In this document: positions 17,488-27,385 of the stretch, piece by piece
Numbering within the stretch: position 1 is the stretch's first letter
Layout of the letters: every line of letters starts with the position of its first letter
DNA from: Bin80 sp965215475
GTDB taxonomy: Bacteria > Bacteroidota > Rhodothermia > Rhodothermales > Bin80
NCBI GenBank assembly: GCA_965215475.1
Contig: OZ244061.1
Location: 806,001 to 870,000 of the forward strand
Reading direction: 5' to 3'
DNA: 64,000 nucleotides
Notes under the pieces: generated by a model
What the model was told of the DNA's origin: nothing
What the model saw: only the letters and a program-made list of their open reading frames with translations
Database searches by the model: none
Translations under genes and position numbers: made by a program

Positions 17488-19250
17488 ATGGTTTCGGCTC
17501 GCTCAATTAAACTCTCAATCTCACTGAGTCCCTTGTTCCAGAATTCTGGATCTTGTAAATCAATTCCCAAGCGACCTACAAGGATATGTGGCCAATCGGA
17601 TCCACCAGATTTCATCAACTCAACATATCGATCTGGAAATTCGTCAGGAGATTCAAGGTATCGTTTATATAAAGCCATCACCAATAGTTCTCCAAACGCA
17701 TACGCGTACACATAGCCTGGGGTATGCAAAAAATGCGGGATATAACTCCACCAACTTTGATACTGCTCTGTAAGCTCTATACTCTTGCCATACATTGCAG
17801 ATTGAGTGGATATCCAGTGCTTGGCAAATTTATCTGTAGACAATTCCCCTTCTTCACGCCGTGAAGTGTGGATTGCATCCTCAAATCGATTCATCGTTAC
17901 TTGACGAAAGACGGTTGCCATGGTATCATCAATCTTGCTCACTAGCAACGTCAGGACATTACGAGGATTCGGTTCTTGTGCCAACAAGCGCTGGAACGTC
18001 AGCATCTCGCCAAATACGGAAGCCGTCTCTGCCGTGGTCAACGGTGTCGAGGCCTGCAAATACCCCTGCTCTCTTGAAAGGAATTGATGCACTCCGTGAC
18101 CAAGCTCATGTGCAAGGGTTTGTACATCTCGTGCACGTCCTGTATAGTTCAACAGTACATAGGGATGCACACTAGGGACTGCCCCATGGCTGAACGCTCC
18201 GCCTTGCTTGCCTTTCCTTACTGGTGCATCAATCCACTTTTCTTCAAAGAAACGTTCCGCAACATCCGCCAAAAGGGGATGAAAGCTTCGGTAACTTTCC
18301 AGTGTTATTTGTTTTGCTTCATTCCATGAGTAATGGGTATCGCTCTCCCCCACCGGTGCATATCGATCATAATCATAGAGCGGGTTTAGCCCGAGAATTT
18401 TCGCCTTCAGTTCATAAAAACGAGCGACCAAATCATAGCGACTGATGACTGAATGTATGAGAGCATCAGCCGTCTCATCTGTGATTTCATTCCCTAGGTT
18501 ACGGGATTTTAGCCAATGTGGTAATCCTCGCATGCGATCATTTGCCGCCTTATCCGCAAGGAGAGTATTGAAGATATATGTAAGTGTATGCTCATTCGAG
18601 ATCAGTCCTTCAGAAAAACTATCCGCTGCCTCTTTACGAATTCCCCGATCATGAGCATGAAGCTTGGTCAGCAGAATCTCTTGAGGAAGAGATTCTCCCT
18701 GAAATGTGAAACGCATTCTGCTGATTGTTTCCGTAAAGAACCGTATCCAGGCAGATCTCCCGGTTACTTGTGTCTCTGAAAGAATCCTTTCCTCAGGCTC
18801 CGACAGTGTATACTCCGTGAGTAGTCTCTCACATTCGAGAAAATGACGATACCCAGCAAGTTCGTCATCTTCCATAAGCATCCTAGCCTGATCCTCCTCC
18901 ACTCTCATCCATTCCAGCCCAAAGAATAGCAGACTTTTGCTAATCTGCGTATACAACTCACGAACATGCTGTAAAAGAGCTCCACGTTCTGGATCATCCG
19001 TCGCCGTAACCCACGAGAGATAGGCATAGGTCATCGCTCGACCAATCCTCTCCTGAATCAACTCATACTTACTGAGTGCGCTCCTCAGCTGAACTGCATC
19101 CAGATCTGCTATCTTGCCTCTCCATGACTTGTTAAACCCTTCAGCTTCACGCGTGATCTCATTCAGATCGTTTTGTACATCAGACTCGCTCAGATATAGA
19201 TGCGTCAGATCCCAATTAACCTTTTCTGCGCCTGTCGTTTGTGTATCCAT
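17463..19250 (-). CDS. pepF: Oligoendopeptidase F (M3B metallopeptidase)
   Basis: Cytoplasmic zinc peptidase that trims oligopeptides. 595 residues; the HELGH zinc motif lies in QTLAHELGHGVHQFLSREQ, followed by the downstream glutamate in TAETASVFGEM. No signal peptide. The C-terminal region has the family's PHFLHTPGYVYAYAFGELL segment. Stops within the end of the DAHP synthase gene (convergent overlap 17463-17487). Confidence 0.94.
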   Translation of the reverse strand: MDTQTTGAEKVNWDLTHLYLSESDVQNDLNEITREAEGFNKSWRGKIADLDAVQLRSALSKYELIQERIGRAMTYAYLSWVTATDDPERGALLQHVRELYTQISKSLLFFGLEWMRVEEDQARMLMEDDELAGYRHFLECERLLTEYTLSEPEERILSETQVTGRSAWIRFFTETISRMRFTFQGESLPQEILLTKLHAHDRGIRKEAADSFSEGLISNEHTLTYIFNTLLADKAANDRMRGLPHWLKSRNLGNEITDETADALIHSVISRYDLVARFYELKAKILGLNPLYDYDRYAPVGESDTHYSWNEAKQITLESYRSFHPLLADVAERFFEEKWIDAPVRKGKQGGAFSHGAVPSVHPYVLLNYTGRARDVQTLAHELGHGVHQFLSREQGYLQASTPLTTAETASVFGEMLTFQRLLAQEPNPRNVLTLLVSKIDDTMATVFRQVTMNRFEDAIHTSRREEGELSTDKFAKHWISTQSAMYGKSIELTEQYQSWWSYIPHFLHTPGYVYAYAFGELLVMALYKRYLESPDEFPDRYVELMKSGGSDWPHILVGRLGIDLQDPEFWNKGLSEIESLIERAETIYAASCRD

Positions 19251-19333
19251 TACATCATCAAAATTAGGAGCCGCATAGAACCTTGATTCCTTTAAATTGT
19301 TGTAGCGTGCCCCAAAACTAATTCACTATTCTG

Positions 19334-19654
19334 ATGCCTTATCAATCAATTGATTCCATTCATGATTTCGATGCAGTCCTGAAACAATCCAATTCCGAAA
19401 CGGTCGCAGTCTTCAAGCATAGTTCCACTTGTGATCTATCTGCTACGGCCAAGAGCGAAATGGTGAACGTCAAGCTCCCTGTCTTTGAGCTTGTGGTTCA
19501 GACGGCACGTCCACTATCCAATCATATAGAAGCTCATTTTGGAATTCGACATGAATCCCCACAAGTGATCTTGATCTCTCAGGGCAAGCCCATCTATAAT
19601 GCATCTCACCTAGCTGTGACTGCAGACAGTATCCACGCAGCGGCTACGCAGTAG
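19334..19654 (+). CDS. Bacillithiol-system redox protein YtxJ-like (DUF2847)
   Basis: 106 residues with the YtxJ pattern: VFKHSSTCDLSATAKSEM, then the RPLSNHIEAHFGIRHESPQVILI stretch and ending near YNASHLAVTADSI. In bacillithiol users YtxJ-type proteins are monothiol bacilliredoxin candidates. Here the active-site segment reads CDLS instead of the more common C-P-I-S, which retains the first Cys. Divergent from pepF; presence suggests a bacillithiol-based thiol pool (inference). Confidence 0.85.
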   Translation: MPYQSIDSIHDFDAVLKQSNSETVAVFKHSSTCDLSATAKSEMVNVKLPVFELVVQTARPLSNHIEAHFGIRHESPQVILISQGKPIYNASHLAVTADSIHAAATQ

Positions 19655-19712
19655 CGGCCTGAAAGCCGGGGGAAAAGGTTCTACTGATTTAGGGATCCTA
19701 TTTCTCACTAAA

Positions 19713-20069
19713 TTATTCGGCAGATGCCTCGTCACCCATACCTGGGGCCGGGCTGAAGAATTCGGCAAACTTGTTTGTTTTTTTTGCAAATTCTCCGGGA
19801 TCCTCGGATGGCTCTCTCGTGCGAGTAACATTCGGCCAGAGTTTGGAATATTCGGTATTTATTTTGAGCCATCTGGAATCGGGATCATCCTCGATCTCTG
19901 ATTTGATTGCCTCGACCGGGCATTCGGGTTCGCATACTCCGCAATCAATACATTCATCTGGGTGAATCACCAACATATTTTCACCCTCATAAAAGCAGTC
20001 GACCGGACAAACTTCTACGCAATCCATGTATTTGCAGCGGATGCAAGGATCCGTCACGATATAGGTCAT
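19713..20069 (-). CDS. 7Fe-8S ferredoxin (FdxA-like)
   Basis: 118-residue electron carrier. Cluster ligands: DPCIRCKYMDCVEVCPVDCF near the N-terminus and DECIDCGVCEPECPVEAI, the pattern of [3Fe-4S][4Fe-4S] ferredoxins of the FdxA group. The acidic C-terminal extension (DDPDSRWLKINTEYSKLWP) is also typical. Convergent with the YtxJ-like gene. Confidence 0.93.
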   Translation of the reverse strand: MTYIVTDPCIRCKYMDCVEVCPVDCFYEGENMLVIHPDECIDCGVCEPECPVEAIKSEIEDDPDSRWLKINTEYSKLWPNVTRTREPSEDPGEFAKKTNKFAEFFSPAPGMGDEASAE

Positions 20070-20448
20070 GAAACTCTATATTAACAGCTTTCTGATTCAA
20101 CCATTAATTTGCGATTAAACGTTCATGTCGCTGAGTTACCTCATATTGGTGCCTATTTTTCTACTCAAACAAACTCTTTCCTTTGCCTTATCTTCAATTG
20201 CCTTCACTAACTCAGTTTTGTTCGCCAAGTTAAGCCATGCGGAGTGATTTCCTCTAAATTGTCTGCGTCTTCATTTGGTTTTCTCACCCCAAAGAGACTG
20301 TTTCCGACCATATTTTCTTACGGATACTGACTCTTAATGACAGTGATTTCATCCCCTCACAAAATCTAGGTTTGTGGTTCCCACTTCTGATTCTGCTACA
20401 AAAAATCAATCAATGTGGGAAAACTGAATCCCCTCATGATCCTTCGGC

Positions 20449-20564
20449 ATAACAACTCCTAACTCGCCAGAATGAACCATAGAAACCGTACCACTGCTAT
20501 CAGTGCGACCAATACCTGGATAGCCAATAACAACTCCTAACTCGCCAGAATGAACCATAGAAAC
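20449..20564. repeat. Perfect 38-bp direct repeat, 78-bp period
   Basis: The sequence beginning ATAACAACTCCTAACTCG recurs exactly at 20449-20486 and 20527-20564. The 78-bp spacing equals 26 codons, and in one minus frame both copies read GTVSMVHSGELGVV. This could be part of a decayed repetitive protein; no family recognised. Confidence 0.6.
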
Positions 20565-20700
20565 AGTGCCTGCATGTTCTCTCTGAAGTACTTGTGCCTC
20601 TCCATCTTTTCCAATGCTGTGCCGATATGATCCGGCATAAATAAACATGGCATCAGATACCTGCACACAGTGGATAGATGTTGATGGCCGTGCCCGAAGT

Positions 20701-20736
20701 AATACATTAAAGAATATCCATAATCTTTAATGTATT
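20701..20736. promoter_or_regulatory. Perfect 13-bp inverted repeat
   Basis: AATACATTAAAGA (20701-20713) and its complement TCTTTAATGTATT (20724-20736) around a 10-base spacer. AT-rich and perfect; it could be an operator or an RNA hairpin. It lies about 100 bp from the left end of the ISL3 element, outside its target duplication. Confidence 0.45.
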
Positions 20737-20838
20737 GCACGATTCGTTTTAAATCCACACCTTACCCGTCCTGCTTGCATGCGCTCCTTCTCGTCCAGAG
20801 ATATATCCATCCAGAAGAAAAATCATAATAGAATCTTT

Positions 20839-22235
20839 GGTTCTTCCACTTTTTTAGTGGGTTGAACGATTTTGATAGCCTACTGGATATAAATCCAGAC
20901 CGCCAAGATAGAAGTATATCGCATTCGCAAACCGCTCGGGATTTCGGAATCCTCGTGCACGAACTTTGATCGTTTTAATCCGACTATTGATCCTCTCAGC
21001 GGGTCCATTACTCACCCGGAGAACAATGGCATTGATGATTCCCCAGAGATGTTTTTTGATCGTCTTGGAGACGTTTCTCATGGGATCCAACCGACTTCTG
21101 TCAAGCCATCCTACCCATCGCTTCCAGCCTTTGCGTGCCCAAGTACGACTCGTGTAATTCCACAGCTTCAAGTTCATTTCCTTCATCGCCCAAGCACGTG
21201 CTGTTTTCAACGTACTGTTCTTTCATGGATCCAATCGTTTCTTTTGTTTTGCCGACATATTCTTCCGGTTGGTGAGCCAGTCATACTTCGTCCCAACCAG
21301 ATCCAGAATGCCTTCTCGCTTCAAGACACGATGCTCTTGTTTACGAACGGTATCGAGTCCCCCCTGAATATAGTTCGTCACATGAAAAGGATCAAACGCA
21401 ATCTTTTTTTGAGCATCTGCTACACACGCTTGGGTCGCACGAATCTATGCAGGCCACAGATCCATACTCACGCTCTTGAGGGTCTGGAGTTGTTCAGATG
21501 AACAGGTCGTATCATAGGACTTTAAACTCTCAATCTTGCGACCCTGCGCCACAAACAACACCCTACCCTTGGTCGGATCCGACACGATCGTTACATAGTT
21601 ATGCCCTTTCTTGGAGGCGATCTCATCCACACAGATATGCTCCACATTCTCCTTCTCTTTGCGGGCGTTCCCACGCTTCACAGCACGATCCATAATGTGC
21701 GATATCATGGTCCAACTCACCTCCAGACGATCGGCCACCGCCGCTATAGTACTTGCATCGTGTAACCAATCAATCACGCGTGCCTCAAACTGGGTGGTGA
21801 ATTGGACTTGGGCATCCGCCCAAGGTGCCGATAGGGTACTGACCCCATGCTCTGGGCAGTTTACGCGTGGGACCTTCGCTACAACCTTCGTACGGTAGTC
21901 GCAAATATTCGTATGGCGCCATGTACGCGTACGATGATCGTAACCAGGACACTCCTTCCCACAATGTGGACAGTGTAGCTTCACATCGTCCGGAAGCGTT
22001 ACGTGGATCTTCGCCCATGATTCGGTGGTGTCTTGCTCAATTTCCGATACCACCCAAGGGGATTTGACGCCGATAAGGTGGTTGATATCTGTGATTTTTA
22101 AGGCCATGTCAATAGGGTGATAGAATGATGGGTTGTAAACACCTAATATACTATATCAATCCTTTCTAAACCTCATTCAAATCCGATCGTTTACACTTCT
22201 TTTCAGGCTTTACCCACTTAAAAAACGGAAGCCCC
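20839..22235 (-). mobile_element. Complete ISL3-family insertion sequence with 8-bp target duplication
   Basis: 1397 bp. The ends are imperfect inverted repeats: left GGTTCTTCCACTTTTTTAGT, right (complement) GGGGCTTCCGTTTTTTAAGT, both continuing with GGGT. The element is flanked by direct repeats GAATCTTT at 20831-20838 and 22236-22243, the 8-bp duplication length expected for ISL3. The single internal gene is the disrupted transposase on the minus strand. Confidence 0.9.
20854..22107 (-). pseudogene. ISL3 transposase interrupted by two nonsense codons
   Basis: One continuous frame of about 417 codons from MALKITDINHL to GYQNRSTH, broken only by TAG at 21445-21447 (after VSMDLWPA, where the family has a Tyr) and TGA near 21223-21225 (after KRLDP). 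The N-terminal zinc finger (LHCPHCGKECPGYDHRTRTW), the VDEIASKKGHNY block with an acidic catalytic residue, FDPFHVTNYI and the C-terminal ERINSRIKTIKVRARGFR are all intact. Inactive unless the stops are read through. Confidence 0.88.
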
Positions 22236-22358
22236 GAATCTTTTTTGGTTTAGCGGGAATTACTGAACTGCTGTGAGTTTTGACCAAAGACGTTCAAAAA
22301 TTAGGGGACATAATCCAAGGAAAGGAACTTTACAACCTCTTTTCGTTGAAAACCGTTC

Positions 22359-25300
22359 ATGTTCATTTCAACCGAAGTACTTATGTCCATTCTCAGTTTT
22401 CTTCTATTGCTTTCTGTGGTTCCGAACTCGGCAAGTGACTTGTTTGCAACCTCTTCCATTTTACCCCCCCCCCATTTTTCGGGTGATCGCGCCATAGGGA
22501 CGCTCCCTGATGGATTTTCCGAACTTGAGTCTGCCAAGAAGACGTCTCCCTTAGGGGGCGGAATATCGGACGAGGTTAGGTTGGTCCCATCCCCGGTTGA
22601 TCTACATATCAGTCCCGAAATGGTCTCCGATGAGACCAGACGCCTTGCTGTACCTGATCCACCTACCGATTTCCGAGTTTTTTCTTTATATAATATAATG
22701 TTGTTCGGATGGCGCCCCCCAACCAGCGATGGTGGTTCTGTGCTCACGGGATACTCCATTGAATGGTCTACCAACGGCGGTGAAGATTGGGATGTTTTGA
22801 TCACCGGTGATGTAGCTTCATTGAGTCCACCAAACCGTAATGGACTAGTAAGTGCTCCCAGTGTAATCAGTAGTAGATTCACACCGGGGAGCACCTTTCA
22901 TTTTCGGGTGAAGGTCCTTAATGCTGAAGGGAGCAGCCAGCCCTCCAATGTATTCAATCTCATGGGTGCTAATGCTACATTTGTAGGGACTCCCACTAAT
23001 GTGACGGCCGAACTGAGCTCGTCCGATGGAATCACCGTTTCTTGGAATGCACCCACAAATCTAAGACCTGGATTTGAAGTGGTCAGCTACGAGCTCTTCA
23101 GGTCCGATGATAATGGAGATTTCTGGACAATTCTTGAGGAGGATATACCATCAACACCGTTGAGTTATACCGATGCTTCAGCAACGCTTGGCAACACATA
23201 CGGCTATCGTCTGAGAGCGAATATTAGTCTAGGGTTCGGTACGAGTGCTTTTTCAACCCCTTCTGAGTTTATCACCTTCGCTATACCCCCAGATGCTCCC
23301 ACCGCATTACGTGCGGCCGCTGGATCTGGCTCCACGGATCTTTCCTGGACCGCCCCCGCCAACAATGGCGGCAGTGGGATCACAGGTTACAAGGTGGAAG
23401 CCCTCTCACTCACAGTTCCAGGGAGCAGCTGGATCACGCTAGAAGACGATACCGAATCAACGACCACAACCTACTCGCATGACCACACCACCGATGCTGG
23501 GCAGGTCTGGTTCGGACAGGCGCGCCAGTACCGGGTCAGTGCGATCAATTCGGCGGGGGCTGGCCCTCCGACGCCCCCTTTGGTCATGACGGGACGGCCG
23601 GATAATCTGATCATCACTTCGGGATCACCCACCCGAGTGAGCCTGAAATGGACCGCGCCCGCAGCGAGCTCCCTTCGAATCACAGGATACCGGATTGAGG
23701 TGTCTCCTAATGGAACCGATAGCTGGACCACGGTGGGCCCCAATACCTCCTTCACGACCACAGAGACGTCCTATACTCATACCGGGCTGACTCTGGAGAC
23801 CGAATACCACTACAGGGTGTATGCCATTAGTCGTGAGGCAGGAGAAAGCCCTCACCCCTCCAATGTTATCCGCATCGTAACGGGGCCAAGCGTGGCGCCC
23901 AATCGACCACCGGGGGTGACCGCGATCGTCGGCACGGATCGGTCGGCCACGGTTACCTGGACGGTACCCTACGATGGGGGCTCCCCCATTACGGGCTATG
24001 AGGTGAACTATAATTATAGCGGAGAGCCTGATTATATATGGAATCCCCAACCCCGCGTTGGAGAGGCGGTCCGAAGTTATACGCATACGGATTTAGTGGT
24101 GGACTCCACCTATCGTTACTTTGTACGCGCCATCAATGCGAAGGGAGAGAGCAGTCGGTCCGAGATCGCGCGTGCCCGCATTACAGGAACGGTGTCTGCG
24201 CCCACGGCGCCTCAGTCCCTGACCGCTACGGCGGGCGGGCATACGATCATCAACCTGAGGTGGTCGCCCCCAACAAGTCATGGCGGATCTCTGGTCACAG
24301 GATACAAGATTGAAGTATCTACCGATGGCACCAATTTCATGGATCTGGTGGCCCATACCATGTCCACGGCCACGTTCTATCAGCACACTAGACTATCGAG
24401 AGGAGATGAACGTCATTATCGGATCACCGCCATCACGGACCGTTTTCCAGTCGGTGGTGCTACGTCCGAGGTGGTCCGTGGCGAGACGGGCACCCCTCCG
24501 GCCATCACCGCGCCCGGTGCCCCGACCTCGCTGACCGCCGCGGCCGATGGGCAAACCACGATTAACCTGAGTTGGACCGCGCCCACCAGTACGGGCGGCA
24601 GCCCCATTACGGGATATCAGATTGAGGTCTCGCCCAATGGCACCTCGGACTGGACCGATCTGGCAGACAATACCGAATCCACGGCTACGACCTATTCTCA
24701 TACGGGCTTGAGTGCAGGTACCACCCGTCATTACCGGGTGCGTGCGATCAATAATGTGGACACAAGTACACCGTCCGATGTGGCCATGGCCACGACCAGT
24801 GCGCAGGCCACGGCGACGGCCCCCGGTGCTCCAACGTCCCTCACCGCCACGGCCTCGGGAGAAACAACGATCAACCTGAATTGGACGGCGCCCGCCAGTA
24901 CGGGCGGCAGTCCCATCACGGGCTATCTGATTGAGGTCTCCACCGATAGAGGGGCGACCTTCACACCATTGGTCCCGAGTCATCCGACGATCTCCTATGC
25001 GCATACGGGCCTGACCGCAGGCACCACCCGTCATTACCGGGTCCGTGCGATCAATTCCGTGAATCCCAGTTCCCCCTCCAATGTCGCCACGGCGACCACG
25101 GCGGATGTAGCAAATCCGACGGCACCCGGCGCGCCAAGGTCCCTCACCGCCACCGCCTCGGGACAAACGACCATCAACCTGACTTGGACGGCGCCCGCCA
25201 GCAATGGGGGCGCAGCGATTACCGGATATACATTGGAAGTATCCACCGATGGGGGGACGACCTTCACACCATTGGTGGCGAGTCAGTTGGCAACCACCTA

Positions 25301-26912
25301 TGCGCACACCGGGCTTTCGGCAGAAGTGACGCGTCACTACCGGGTCCGTGCGACCAACTCGGCAACATTATCCGGCGCATGGTCGAATGTGGTCAATGCC
25401 ACGACCGCAAGTAGCGGCGGGGGCGGAGGTGGTGGTGGCCCGAGTCTACCAGCACTCACATTTGCCGCGGCTTCGGCCAGCGTGGATGAAGCGGCGGGCA
25501 CCTATCCAATCAGCGTGACCCTCAGCGCCTCATCCAGCACCGTGCCCACGCTCAGCTATACCCTATCAGGGACGGCCACCCAAGGCACCGACTATACGAT
25601 TCCCTCCTCGGTTACGCTACCCGCCAATGCCACGTCGGCACAGATTCCCATCGTGATCGTCAATGACCAAGAAGAGGAATCCGACGAAACCATCCTCGTG
25701 ACGCTGGTCAGTAGCAGTGGCTATACGCTTGGAAGCATTACCGCCTTTACGCTCACCATTACCGATAATGATGGCACCACCGTATCGTTTGCCCAGACGC
25801 TTTCCGATCAGTCTTATAATGTAGGCGTTCCCATTCAGGAGCTCACGCTCCCCGCTGCGCAGCAAGGAACGCCTCCCTACAGGTATGCGCTGACGCCAGA
25901 GTTGCCCAAAGGGCTTGCGTTTGATGTGTCCACGCGGGTTTTAAGTGGCACTCCCACCGAAGCCGCTGCCGCAAAGACCTATACCTATACGGTCACCGAT
26001 GCCAGTGATAATACAGCAATGCAGCAGTTTACCCTTGCAGTTGTTCAGCCGGAGGCGTTGACCTTTACCGAAACGATCGCTGATCAGAAATATCCCGTTC
26101 AGATTCCGGTTCCCGATCAAATTCTTCCCCCTGCAGCCGGGGGCGTTGCGCCGTATACCTACACCTTGACCCCGGAATTGCCGGAGGGACTCACCTTTGA
26201 TCCGAGCACCCGGGCCTTGCGTGGAACGCCGACCGAGGTGGCATCTACCCAAACCTATACCTATGTCGCAGAAGATCGCGCGGGAACGCAGACGCAGCAG
26301 ACGTTTGATCTGGAGGTGTATCAAATGTCCTTTACCGAAAGGGTTCCCAACCAATCCTATGCCCGGGGCGAACCCATTGCGGACCTGGTCCTCCCGGAAG
26401 CGACCGGTGGAGTCTCGCCAATTGCGTACACCTTGAACCTGCTGGAGCTTCCGCTGGGCTTGCAGTTTGATCTTCCCACTCGTACGATTCGGGGCATCCC
26501 CACAGAGATGACCCCGCCCATCTCTTTGACCTATCGGGCCGTGGATGTGAACCAAGCCCAGGACCGTCTAACCTTCACCATGGAGGTGATCTCCCCGGTC
26601 TCGACCGAAGCGGCCTCGGGGAGGCCCCAGGAATTCCGGGTCTATCCGAATTATCCGAATCCGTTCCAGCGTTCAACGCATCTGGTGTTGGATCTACCCT
26701 GGCCCGCACAGGTACGGGTGGACGTGTTGGACATGACGGGCCGGCGTGTGATGGCGATCCCGGCCGCGGATCTGAGCGCAGGATGGAACCATGAAATCGA
26801 ATTGACGAGCCTGGAACTCTCCTCGGGAACCTACCTGTACCGGATCCAAGCGACCTCGATGGATGATCCATCCTCTTCGGTCTATGTCGGCCAGTTTGTA
26901 CGTGTCAAGTGA
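22359..26912 (+). CDS. Large FN3-repeat surface protein with Calx-beta, Ig-like and T9SS sorting domains
   Basis: 1517 residues. Signal peptide MSILSFLLLLSVVPNSAS (start at 22359, or 22383 for the short form). Then a low-complexity segment containing the C10 tract, nine FN3 domains about 98-1015 (recurrent SWTAPxSxGGxPITGYxIEVS), a glycine linker, a Calx-beta domain about 1030-1130, three He_PIG/putative Ig domains about 1140-1410 (each with LTPELPxGLxFDxxTRxLxGTPTE), and a T9SS sorting domain about 1425-1517 (YPNYPNPFQRSTHLVLDLP). Exported adhesin-like or matrix protein; ligand unknown. FN3 repeats 6-9 are distinctly more GC-rich than the 5' end of the gene. Confidence 0.85.
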   Translation: MFISTEVLMSILSFLLLLSVVPNSASDLFATSSILPPPHFSGDRAIGTLPDGFSELESAKKTSPLGGGISDEVRLVPSPVDLHISPEMVSDETRRLAVPDPPTDFRVFSLYNIMLFGWRPPTSDGGSVLTGYSIEWSTNGGEDWDVLITGDVASLSPPNRNGLVSAPSVISSRFTPGSTFHFRVKVLNAEGSSQPSNVFNLMGANATFVGTPTNVTAELSSSDGITVSWNAPTNLRPGFEVVSYELFRSDDNGDFWTILEEDIPSTPLSYTDASATLGNTYGYRLRANISLGFGTSAFSTPSEFITFAIPPDAPTALRAAAGSGSTDLSWTAPANNGGSGITGYKVEALSLTVPGSSWITLEDDTESTTTTYSHDHTTDAGQVWFGQARQYRVSAINSAGAGPPTPPLVMTGRPDNLIITSGSPTRVSLKWTAPAASSLRITGYRIEVSPNGTDSWTTVGPNTSFTTTETSYTHTGLTLETEYHYRVYAISREAGESPHPSNVIRIVTGPSVAPNRPPGVTAIVGTDRSATVTWTVPYDGGSPITGYEVNYNYSGEPDYIWNPQPRVGEAVRSYTHTDLVVDSTYRYFVRAINAKGESSRSEIARARITGTVSAPTAPQSLTATAGGHTIINLRWSPPTSHGGSLVTGYKIEVSTDGTNFMDLVAHTMSTATFYQHTRLSRGDERHYRITAITDRFPVGGATSEVVRGETGTPPAITAPGAPTSLTAAADGQTTINLSWTAPTSTGGSPITGYQIEVSPNGTSDWTDLADNTESTATTYSHTGLSAGTTRHYRVRAINNVDTSTPSDVAMATTSAQATATAPGAPTSLTATASGETTINLNWTAPASTGGSPITGYLIEVSTDRGATFTPLVPSHPTISYAHTGLTAGTTRHYRVRAINSVNPSSPSNVATATTADVANPTAPGAPRSLTATASGQTTINLTWTAPASNGGAAITGYTLEVSTDGGTTFTPLVASQLATTYAHTGLSAEVTRHYRVRATNSATLSGAWSNVVNATTASSGGGGGGGGPSLPALTFAAASASVDEAAGTYPISVTLSASSSTVPTLSYTLSGTATQGTDYTIPSSVTLPANATSAQIPIVIVNDQEEESDETILVTLVSSSGYTLGSITAFTLTITDNDGTTVSFAQTLSDQSYNVGVPIQELTLPAAQQGTPPYRYALTPELPKGLAFDVSTRVLSGTPTEAAAAKTYTYTVTDASDNTAMQQFTLAVVQPEALTFTETIADQKYPVQIPVPDQILPPAAGGVAPYTYTLTPELPEGLTFDPSTRALRGTPTEVASTQTYTYVAEDRAGTQTQQTFDLEVYQMSFTERVPNQSYARGEPIADLVLPEATGGVSPIAYTLNLLELPLGLQFDLPTRTIRGIPTEMTPPISLTYRAVDVNQAQDRLTFTMEVISPVSTEAASGRPQEFRVYPNYPNPFQRSTHLVLDLPWPAQVRVDVLDMTGRRVMAIPAADLSAGWNHEIELTSLELSSGTYLYRIQATSMDDPSSSVYVGQFVRVK
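22464..22473 (+). repeat. C10 homopolymer within the signal/N-terminal region of the FN3 gene
   Basis: Ten C residues encode part of ILPPPHFSG shortly after the signal peptide. At ten Cs the long frame is open (ON). Any change not divisible by three would truncate the protein near residue 45. The following bases ATTTTTC match the context of the C10 tract in the sulfotransferase gene. Confidence 0.7.
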
Positions 26913-27385
26913 TGTTGGAGGGGCACATCTTGCCACTGGTAGACGGGGAATCATGGATCCACTCGGATTCACCAGATCTGGTATGCTGAGGCGGAGTTTT
27001 TCTGACGCACTCAGAGACATCCAATATGGTTTTGGGCTGGTGCGATCAATCGCAGACGTGACATGGCCGGTTGCGCCGTGGGGTTGAACTCTAGCCAATC
27101 ATCCGCCCTCACTTTATCCAAATGAAGCTCGTCAGGCAGATCACGGAAAGCTGGGACGGATGATAGGAAAAAAAAGGCACTGTAGTAACTAGGCGCAAAA
27201 ACATAAACCTGTTCTGAAGATCAGACACAGCCGTGACCAAAATATCCGAGAGTTTGGTTTGATCCAAGGCTGACCGCAGCTATGTCCAATGGTCTAGTAG
27301 CACCTGCTTCATCTTCAGATGATAACAGCACCAGATTGTTCTCATGATCAACAAGTTGCGACCGAACCAACTAATTGATCCAGAG
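26913..27385. other. Intergenic region between FN3 gene and methionine synthase
   Basis: About 470 bp between convergent genes. Short ORFs on both strands lack any recognisable motif or are antisense extensions of the neighbouring genes. No repeat or RNA structure recognised. Confidence 0.4.

Larger units (their letters stand above)
20070..20838. other. Non-coding stretch left of the ISL3 element
   Basis: About 770 bp with no supported gene. It contains a 38-bp direct repeat (20449-20486, 20527-20564) and a 13-bp perfect hairpin (20701-20736), listed separately. Overlapping minus-strand frames at 20406-20666 and 20537-20758 have no recognised domain; they may be residues of a decayed gene. 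Confidence 0.45.

Noticed and set aside
24393..25337. 314-residue minus-strand ORF and other long antisense frames in the FN3 gene
   Set aside because: Arises from the repetitive, GC-rich FN3 coding sequence on the plus strand. The translation is Gly/Arg/Ile-biased and repeats with the FN3 period; no start context or domain.
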